From: an uncultured Eubacteriales bacterium
GTDB lineage: Bacteria; Bacillota; Clostridia; Lachnospirales; Anaerotignaceae
Reading direction: 5' to 3'
DNA length: 19,413 nucleotides
Assembly: GCA_934256695.1 (NCBI GenBank)
Contig: CAKQPE010000028.1
Span: 1 to 19,413, forward strand
Position numbers and translations under genes: made by a program. This document shows, in pieces, positions 14,026-19,413 of this stretch (positions within the stretch are counted from its first letter, which is position 1; each line of letters opens with the position of its first letter). A model generated the notes under the pieces. The model was not told the DNA's origin. It saw only the letters and a list, made by a program, of their open reading frames with translations, and did no database searches.

Positions 14026-14454
14026 ATGGAATATTCAGAAAAAGTAATGGACCATTTTATGAATCCACGTAATGTGGGTCAGATAGATGACGCAGCAGGC
14101 GTAGGCACAGTAGGCAATGTTAAATGCGGCGATATTATGAAAGTTTATCTTGATATTGACGATAAGGGCATAATAAGAGATGCTAAGTTCAAAACATTCG
14201 GCTGCGGTGCTGCCGTTGCAACAAGCAGTATGGCTACTGAGCTTGTAAAAGGTAAGACGGTAGAAGAAGCAATGGAAGTAACAAACAAAGCCGTTATGGA
14301 GGCTCTTGACGGACTTCCACCTATAAAGGTACACTGCTCATGTCTTGCAGAAGAAGCTATTCATGCCGCTTTATGGGACTACTGCCAGAAAACAGGCAGA
14401 AAGATTGAAGGCCTTAAAAAACCTGTAAATGACATAGAAGAACTTGAAAACTAA
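14026..14454 (+). CDS. nifU: Fe-S cluster scaffold protein, NifU/IscU N-terminal type
   Basis: A 142-residue scaffold on which [2Fe-2S] or [4Fe-4S] clusters are built with sulfur from the preceding desulfurase. The three ligand cysteines are in place: C34 with the adjacent D36 (KCGD), C60 (FGCGAAVA) and C104 (VHCSC, with C106 as an extra cysteine). The protein begins with YSEKVMDHFMNPRNVG, the family's usual opening, and holds only the IscU-like domain. The ferredoxin-like and C-terminal Nfu domains of long NifU are absent. GAGGTG (about 14012-14017) precedes the ATG. A terminator follows 46 bp downstream. Confidence 0.95.
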   Translation: MEYSEKVMDHFMNPRNVGQIDDAAGVGTVGNVKCGDIMKVYLDIDDKGIIRDAKFKTFGCGAAVATSSMATELVKGKTVEEAMEVTNKAVMEALDGLPPIKVHCSCLAEEAIHAALWDYCQKTGRKIEGLKKPVNDIEELEN

Positions 14455-14500
14455 TTAAAATCGCTTTCTAATTCCAAACCACCTTCTTATATATCCACAC

Positions 14501-14536
14501 AAATACCCTCGTGCTTTTGCACGGGGGTATTTACTT
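14501..14536 (+). terminator. Terminator of the nifS-nifU operon
   Basis: The 14-bp stem AAATACCCTCGTGC / GCACGGGGGTATTT (14501-14514 and 14519-14532; one T-G pair) with a TTTT loop is followed by ACTTT. It lies between nifU and a family A repeat. Confidence 0.8.
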
Positions 14537-14537
14537 T

Positions 14538-14614
14538 AGACCTTGGGGCTTTGCCCCAATACCCCACCAGTTTTGAAAAGGGTGGCAGAGTTTGAGACAG
14601 AGTCTCAAGGTTTT
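14538..14614. repeat. Family A-related compact element A4 with a terminal hairpin at each end
   Basis: AGACC is followed by hairpin A TTGGGGC/GCCCCAA (14543-14549 and 14553-14559). The centre is CCACC...GGTGG (14564-14568 and 14581-14585) with the TTTTGAAAA core seen in other hairpin B copies. A second A-like hairpin TTGAGAC/GTCTCAA (14592-14598 and 14602-14608) and GGTTTT end it. The outer ends are inverted (ACCTTG and CAAGGT). The rest of the 299-bp gap before aspS (14615-14741) shows no gene and no T-box motif. Confidence 0.7.
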
Positions 14615-14753
14615 ATTGTTTTATCTTGATGTTTTGCGGTTTTTCTGTTAAACTCAAATGTGGCGTTAAATATCATTGGTATGATATTATAAGTGAGCAT
14701 AAATTAATCAATTAATAAAATTTATTAAAATATTTTGTGACAGGAGAATTGTT

Positions 14754-16556
14754 ATGGGAGAATCAATGACAGGCTTAAAGAGAAGCCATATGTGCGGCGA
14801 TGTAACCGAAAATTTGGCAGGCAGCAAAGTAACTGTAATGGGCTGGGTACAGAGAAGACGTGACCTCGGTCAGCTTATATTTATTGCACTCAGAGACAGA
14901 ACAGGTATTGTTCAGGCAGTAGTTGACGGTTCGGCAGAAAAAGAACTTTTTGCAAAAGCAGAAACAATAAGAAGTGAGTTTGTTGTTTCAATCACAGGTA
15001 CTGTTGCTTTAAGAACAGCAGAAAACATAAACGAAAACATGAAAACAGGTCATGTTGAAATTATAGCTGAGGATTTAAGAATTCTTTCCGAAAGCGAAAC
15101 AACACCTTTCCAGATAGAAGAAAATATTACTGTAAATGATGAACTCAGACTTAAATACAGATACCTTGATTTAAGAAGACCTAATATTTTCAGAAATATT
15201 AAACTTCGTCACGATGTAACTCACGTTGTACGTGATTTCCTTGATAAAGAAGGCTTCCTTGAAATAGAAACACCTATGCTTACAAGAAGCACACCTGAGG
15301 GTGCAAGAGACTACCTTGTTCCGAGCCGTGTTCACCCAGGCAATTTCTATGCCCTTCCACAGAGTCCACAGCTCTTTAAACAGCTTTTAATGGTTTCCGG
15401 CATGGATAAATATTTCCAGATAGCAAGATGTTTCCGTGATGAGGATTTAAGAGCCGACAGACAGCCTGAGTTTACTCAGATAGACATGGAGCTTTCATTT
15501 ATTGATATAGACGATATTCTTGATGTAAACGAAAGACTTATAAAGAGAGTATTCAAAGAAGTTCTCGGTGTAGACGTTAAGACTCCTTTCAGAAGAATGA
15601 CATGGAAGGAAGGCATGGAAAGATTCGGTTCCGATAAGCCGGATATGCGTTTCGGCATGGAGCTTAAAGACCTTTCGGAAATAGTTAAGGATACGGAATT
15701 TGTTGTATTCAAAAACGCTCTTGAGGCAGGCGGTTCCGTAAGAGCAATTAACGCTGAGGGCTGCGGAAAGATGCCGAGAAAGCAGATTGACCAGCTTGTT
15801 GAATTTGTAAAGACATACAAGGCAAAAGGCCTTGCTTGGATTGTTGTAAACGAGGACGGTTCAATAAAGAGCCAGATTGCAAAATTCTTTACAGATGAAA
15901 AGATGGCGGAAATAGTTAAAGCTATGGACGGAAAGCCGGGTGACCTTATTCTTATCTGTGCAGACAAGAACAAAGTTGTATTTGACGCTCTCGGAGCATT
16001 ACGTCTTGAAATGGCAAAACGCCTTGACCTTACAAGACCTGACGATTACAACTTCCTCTGGATTACAGAGTTCCCAATGTTCGACTGGAGCGAAGAAGAA
16101 AACAGATGGGTTGCCGAACATCACCCGTTCACATCTCCTATGGACGAAGATTTAGAGCTTCTTGATACAAATCCTGGTGCGGTAAGAGCAAAAGCATATG
16201 ATATGGTTCTTAACGGCGTTGAGCTTGGCGGCGGAAGTATCCGTATCCACAGACAGGATATTCAGAAGAAGATATTTGAGCTTCTTGGATTCAGTGACGA
16301 AGAAGCATACAACAAGTTCGGATTCCTTCTTAATGCATTCAAATACGGAGTTCCTCCTCACGGCGGACTTGCATTCGGTCTTGACCGTATGGTAATGCTT
16401 ATGGCAGGTGCAAGCACTATAAGAGACGTAATAGCATTCCCTAAGGTAAAAGATGCGTCATGTCTCCTTACAGATGCTCCTAATGTTGTAGATCAGGTAC
16501 AGCTTGACGAGCTTGATATAGCTTTAAAGGAAGAACCTGTTAAGACAGAAGAATAA
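14754..16556 (+). CDS. aspS: Aspartyl-tRNA synthetase
   Basis: A 600-residue class II aminoacyl-tRNA synthetase of the bacterial type, charging tRNA-Asp in the cytoplasm. An N-terminal OB-fold anticodon-binding domain (about 1-110) contains WVQRRRDLGQLIF. Motif 1 is at about 168-192 (IETPMLTRSTPEGARDYLVPSR), the aspartate-site QSPQLFKQLLM at 203-213, motif 2 at 227-244 (FRDEDLRADRQPEFTQID), the bacterial GAD insertion domain in the middle (roughly 290-420), and motif 3 with GLDR at 542-545. Leucine after RRRD (L38) matches the discriminating E. coli type rather than the RRRDHG of non-discriminating enzymes, so Asp-tRNA-Asn formation is not expected; this is an inference. ATG 14754 follows AGGAG (14742-14746). 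The gene appears monocistronic. Confidence 0.97.
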   Translation: MGESMTGLKRSHMCGDVTENLAGSKVTVMGWVQRRRDLGQLIFIALRDRTGIVQAVVDGSAEKELFAKAETIRSEFVVSITGTVALRTAENINENMKTGHVEIIAEDLRILSESETTPFQIEENITVNDELRLKYRYLDLRRPNIFRNIKLRHDVTHVVRDFLDKEGFLEIETPMLTRSTPEGARDYLVPSRVHPGNFYALPQSPQLFKQLLMVSGMDKYFQIARCFRDEDLRADRQPEFTQIDMELSFIDIDDILDVNERLIKRVFKEVLGVDVKTPFRRMTWKEGMERFGSDKPDMRFGMELKDLSEIVKDTEFVVFKNALEAGGSVRAINAEGCGKMPRKQIDQLVEFVKTYKAKGLAWIVVNEDGSIKSQIAKFFTDEKMAEIVKAMDGKPGDLILICADKNKVVFDALGALRLEMAKRLDLTRPDDYNFLWITEFPMFDWSEEENRWVAEHHPFTSPMDEDLELLDTNPGAVRAKAYDMVLNGVELGGGSIRIHRQDIQKKIFELLGFSDEEAYNKFGFLLNAFKYGVPPHGGLAFGLDRMVMLMAGASTIRDVIAFPKVKDASCLLTDAPNVVDQVQLDELDIALKEEPVKTEE

Positions 16557-16564
16557 GAAATATT

Positions 16565-16603
16565 AAAAAAATCACTCCGAAATTTTTCGGAGTGATTTTT
16601 TTG
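16565..16603 (+). terminator. Terminator of aspS
   Basis: A perfect long stem runs from AAAAAATCACTCCGAAA to TTTCGGAGTGATTTTTT (about 16565-16602) and is followed by TG. The A-tract on the left side makes it potentially bidirectional. It starts eight bases after the aspS stop. Confidence 0.9.
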
Positions 16604-16724
16604 TGCCGATAATTGTAAGAATAGTTTAAGAATTTTGAAATCTCACTGAAATATTTTAATGGTAAAATATAAGAACAAATAAATTGATTTTTATACGGGA
16701 ATATTTTGAGAGGAGGCTTTTATT

Positions 16725-17900
16725 ATGAAGAAATTTATTTTATCTTTAACGGTTGTTGTTTTGTCATTAAGTACAACGGTTTTTGGCGGTTCTCTGTATA
16801 TAAACGGAAACAAGACAAATATACAGACGCAAAAAATTGATAATGCCAATATGATTTCTCTCAGAGATACATTGGCGGAAACCGTAGGAAGAACATGGAG
16901 TTTTTTGAAATGGGACGATGAAAACAAAACAGCTTATGCCGATGAAATAGGGCTTAAAATAAAAGCCGGAAGCAGGGATATGATTATTTACGGTGAAAGA
17001 TATATGGCTTTAAAACCGGCACAGATAAATAACGGCACACTTATGATTTCATTTGATGTATTCAACAAAATTTCGTATGGAGCAGGAAAAGAGGAAAGCA
17101 ACGGAGATATTAGTGTTGAAAAGACAAGAATAAACATAAATAATCTTGAAGGTCTGTTTTATATAAGCAGTGTTTTTGAAGCCGGTGAAGAAAGCATAAA
17201 ATCAGCCGTAAAGGAATATTTTGATGAGGATTTAAATGAGTATGCATATTCCGAAAAAGATGGATATAAGGTGTATACAAAAGACGGAGAGTCATTTGAA
17301 ATTAAAACAGACGGAAAAAGAATAACGGAAATTAAATATAACTGCAAAATTAAAGAATATACGGATAAAGACGGATATAATGTAAAAGAGTATACAAACG
17401 GAATATTCAGATATTTTTTAAAAGTAAAGCCTGAAATTAATTACGGAAATAAAGTCGATATAAAGGCATACGGCGAATATATTCTGCCGGAAAGCAAATT
17501 AATAACTACGGAATGGAAAGAGCCTGTGGGACGTGTGCTTATATATGACGATAAAGGTGCGTTATATTACGGATATGCGGATTATGACAATTCGGGAGAG
17601 GACTGGCTTTTTGAAAAAGGTTTTACAGGATATGCGAAAATTGAAAAGACTCTGAACAGAGAAGTATATAATATGTATACAGCAGATGAAGATTCACAAA
17701 ACAATGAACAGTCAAAGCCTTATATCAATAACAGGAGGGCAAAAGATTTTGTCGACAGCGGAATTCTTCCTAAGGGCACATACAAAGTTTATTTTAATAC
17801 AGGTACGGGAGCAGACTGGACAGAGAATTACATGGAAAACTCATATGGTCTGTCACGAAGCAAAGAAAAAGAACTTGAAGCATATATAACCGTAAAATAA
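16725..17900 (+). CDS. Secreted protein with copper-amine-oxidase-N-like (stalk) domain
   Basis: A 391-residue exported protein. Residues 1-21 form a signal peptide: MKK, a hydrophobic core, and a likely cut near FG-GS. No lipobox cysteine is seen. Residues about 22-118 match the repeat pattern of the copper amine oxidase N-terminal-like domain common in clostridial cell-surface proteins (YINGN, MISLRDTLAETVG, WDDENKTAYA, GSRDMIIYG, NGTLMISFDVF). That domain is a structural module and does not indicate oxidase activity. Residues 130-391 are polar, rich in Lys, Glu, Tyr and Asp, with no motif I recognise; the segment KVDIKAYGEYILP (about 243-255) looks beta-rich. AGGAGGC (16711-16717) supports the ATG. 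No partner gene adjoins and the function is unknown. Confidence 0.8.
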   Translation: MKKFILSLTVVVLSLSTTVFGGSLYINGNKTNIQTQKIDNANMISLRDTLAETVGRTWSFLKWDDENKTAYADEIGLKIKAGSRDMIIYGERYMALKPAQINNGTLMISFDVFNKISYGAGKEESNGDISVEKTRININNLEGLFYISSVFEAGEESIKSAVKEYFDEDLNEYAYSEKDGYKVYTKDGESFEIKTDGKRITEIKYNCKIKEYTDKDGYNVKEYTNGIFRYFLKVKPEINYGNKVDIKAYGEYILPESKLITTEWKEPVGRVLIYDDKGALYYGYADYDNSGEDWLFEKGFTGYAKIEKTLNREVYNMYTADEDSQNNEQSKPYINNRRAKDFVDSGILPKGTYKVYFNTGTGADWTENYMENSYGLSRSKEKELEAYITVK

Positions 17901-17948
17901 AAAATACAGGTTAAAAAATTAATATTTATTACAGGCAAAAAAAATCTG

Positions 17949-17976
17949 TTGATAAAATAAGATATTGGGGTATAAT
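17949..17976 (+). promoter_or_regulatory. Promoter of the mreB-like gene
   Basis: TTGATA (17949-17954) and TATAAT (17971-17976) are 16 bp apart, about 40 bp before the start codon. GGAGGAG (18006-18012) is the ribosome site. I see no terminator after the preceding gene. Confidence 0.7.
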
Positions 17977-18016
17977 AAAATGATGATAACGATAGAGTAG
18001 TACATGGAGGAGAAAA

Positions 18017-19156
18017 ATGTTTTTTGACAGATTTTTTGGCTTTGGTGAAAGCATAGGCATTGACCTCGGTACGGCAACGGTGCTTGTTTATATAAAAGGC
18101 AGGGGCATTGTGCTGAGAGAGCCTTCGGTTGTAACAATAGATAAAAATACAGATACTATCCTTGCAGTAGGCGAGGAGGCAAGAGAAATGATAGGCAAAA
18201 CTCCAGGAAACATTGTGGCTGTAAGACCGCTTAAAGAAGGTGTTATATCCGACTATGAAACAACGGAGAGAATGCTTAAATATTTCATTAAAAAGGCTAT
18301 GGGCAGCCACCCACTTGCAAAGCCTACTATAGCCGTATGTGTGCCAAGTGCTATTACAGAGGTTGAAAAGCGTGCCGTAGAGGACGCTACAAGACAGGCA
18401 GGAGCAAGAAAGGTACATATAATAGAAGAACCTATAGCAGCGGCAATAGGTGCGGGAATTGATATTTCAAAGGCCTGCGGAAGCATGGTTGTTGACATTG
18501 GCGGTGGTACGACTGATGTGGCCGTTATTTCTCTTGGCGGAAACGTAGTAAGTACATCACTTAAAATAGCCGGAGATAATTTTGATGATGCTATTATTAA
18601 GCATATGCGTAAGAAGCACAACCTTCTTATTGGTGAAAGAAGTGCAGAGGCACTTAAAATAAACATAGGCACGGCATTTGAGCGTACAATGCCTGTGTCA
18701 ATGGATATACGAGGAAGAAACCTTATTACGGGACTTCCGAGAAACATTACCGTTACAAGTGATGAAATGTTGGAGGCGTTAAATGAGCCTGTAAACATGA
18801 TTGCAGATGCAGTTCATTCCATACTTGAAAAAACACCGCCTGAGCTTGCAGCAGACATTGCAGACAGAGGAATAGTAATGACAGGAGGGGGAAGCCTTCT
18901 TTACGGTCTTGACAAACTTATAAGTGAAAAAACACATATAAATACAGTTATAGCAGATGATGCTGTATCATGTGTTGCCTTGGGTACAGGAAAGTATATA
19001 GAGTTTGAGGAAGGCAGCAGAGGATATAACAGAAAAAGAAAAAGACCGAAACCTGCCGATACAGAACAGAAAGCACAGGAACCAAAGCAGGTAAAGGCAT
19101 TGCCTGAAAAGAACAAGGAACGAACTAAGAAAAAGAAAAGATTTTTCTTCTTTTAA
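18017..19156 (+). CDS. mreB: MreB/Mbl-family actin-like cell-shape protein with basic C-terminal tail
   Basis: A 379-residue bacterial actin that forms membrane-bound filaments guiding lateral wall synthesis. Residues 1-335 are a complete MreB core: phosphate-1 loop GIDLGTA (14-20), EEP with the likely catalytic glutamate (137-139), phosphate-2 loop DIGGGTTD (160-167), and adenosine motif MTGGGSLLYGLD (288-299). The start MFFDRFFGFG is hydrophobic and could aid membrane contact. Residues 336-379 are an added tail very rich in Lys, Arg and Glu, ending KKKKRFFFF, which ordinary MreB or Mbl of about 330-345 residues lacks. No mreC or mreD follows; a terminator closes the unit at 19174-19219. It could be an mbl or mreBH paralogue. 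Confidence 0.93.
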   Translation: MFFDRFFGFGESIGIDLGTATVLVYIKGRGIVLREPSVVTIDKNTDTILAVGEEAREMIGKTPGNIVAVRPLKEGVISDYETTERMLKYFIKKAMGSHPLAKPTIAVCVPSAITEVEKRAVEDATRQAGARKVHIIEEPIAAAIGAGIDISKACGSMVVDIGGGTTDVAVISLGGNVVSTSLKIAGDNFDDAIIKHMRKKHNLLIGERSAEALKINIGTAFERTMPVSMDIRGRNLITGLPRNITVTSDEMLEALNEPVNMIADAVHSILEKTPPELAADIADRGIVMTGGGSLLYGLDKLISEKTHINTVIADDAVSCVALGTGKYIEFEEGSRGYNRKRKRPKPADTEQKAQEPKQVKALPEKNKERTKKKKRFFFF

Positions 19157-19173
19157 AAAGCAAACATAAACTT

Positions 19174-19219
19174 AAACCAAAATCTCAACGGCAGAACAGC
19201 CGCTGAGATTTTTTGGTTT
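19174..19219 (+). terminator. Terminator of the mreB-like gene
   Basis: A long stem pairs AAACCAAAATCTCAACGGC with GCCGCTGAGATTTTTTGGTTT, with small mismatches and a loop of about six bases. The T-rich right arm fits a Rho-independent terminator 18 bp after the stop codon, possibly usable from both sides. Confidence 0.8.
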
Positions 19220-19244
19220 AAATATAAATTTATCGAACTAATTA

Positions 19245-19331
19245 AAACCGTGGGACTCTGTCCCACAACCCTGCGATTTTTTGAAAAAAATCGAGTAAAA
19301 CTTTTATCAAAACGCAATTACATTGCGTTTT
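19245..19331 (-). repeat. Family A three-hairpin repeat, copy A5
   Basis: Hairpin A is GTGGGAC/GTCCCAC (19250-19256 and 19260-19266). Hairpin B is CGATTTTT/AAAAATCG (19274-19293). The linker AAAACTTTTATC follows. Hairpin C is AAAACGCAAT/ATTGCGTTTT (19309-19318 and 19322-19331). It aligns end to end with copy A2, with compensatory stem changes. Confidence 0.85.
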
Positions 19332-19359
19332 TCGGAAAAAAATATATTGAATTATTCCA

Positions 19360-19413
19360 AAAATACCATGGCTCTGCCATGGTATTTTACAAAAGTTTAG
19401 GTCAAGCCTTTTC
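19360..19413 (+). repeat. Family A repeat, copy A8, cut by the window end
   Basis: A perfect 13-bp stem AAAATACCATGGC/GCCATGGTATTTT (19360-19372 and 19376-19388) corresponds to hairpin C of copy A3. It is followed by the linker ACAAAAGTTTAG and the left arm of a further hairpin that is truncated by the window edge. It forms an inverted pair with copy A5. Confidence 0.7.

Noticed and set aside
14538..14753. Possible T-box leader upstream of aspS, suggested by GGGTGG at 14580-14585
   Set aside because: The T-box core (AGGGTGG followed by ACCGCG), the specifier stem and the terminator/antiterminator pair are missing. The GGGTGG belongs to the compact family A element.
18253..18798. Minus-strand open frame of 181 codons
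   Set aside because: It lies wholly antisense to the clear mreB-like gene and has no ribosome site or recognisable family features.

Overview
The window is low-GC DNA from a Firmicute, most likely an anaerobic member of the Clostridia and perhaps of the Lachnospirales. This rests on AT-rich intergenic DNA, strong GGAGG ribosome sites, TTG starts, clostridial-type NifS/NifU and MreB proteins, and the style of the intergenic repeats. The genus is not determined. I found no rRNA, tRNA, CRISPR array, transposase or phage gene.

Positions 486-10203 hold one long plus-strand cluster of ten genes for a Mrp/Mbh-type cation/proton antiporter. The order is mrpE, mrpF, mrpG, a free DUF4040 (MbhD/MrpA C-terminal-like) protein, an MbhE-MrpB fusion, mrpC, and then four large NuoL/M/N/MrpD-family proteins. 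The first seven genes follow the order of the membrane arm of archaeal Mbh hydrogenases, but no hydrogenase or quinone module is present here. Canonical Mrp has two large subunits (A and D) and complex I has three, so four is unusual. A 391-bp block of palindromic repeats splits the cluster between large subunits two and three.

Positions 10204-10966 are non-coding. They contain the operon terminator and a nest of hairpin repeats. On the minus strand, 10967-12328 encodes a neurotransmitter:sodium symporter family transporter, a plausible consumer of a sodium gradient maintained by the antiporter. Divergent from it, after about 460 bp holding a good promoter with nested palindromes, lies a minimal Fe-S pair: nifS/iscS-type cysteine desulfurase (12790-13971) and iscU-type scaffold (14026-14454). 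Then come aspS (14754-16556), a secreted protein with a copper-amine-oxidase-N-like stalk domain (16725-17900), and an MreB-family protein with an unusual lysine-rich tail (18017-19156). These last three appear to be separate transcription units, with clear terminators after iscU, aspS and mreB.

The most distinctive non-coding content is two families of dispersed hairpin repeats. Family A is about 90 bp with up to three successive hairpins and a conserved AAAAGTTTTACT-like linker. Its copies differ by compensatory base changes in the stems. Family B is a roughly 45-bp unit of two adjacent hairpins followed by GAGGG, present as six units in two islands in both orientations. The two families lie side by side and mark nearly every long intergenic gap, including the one inside the antiporter cluster.
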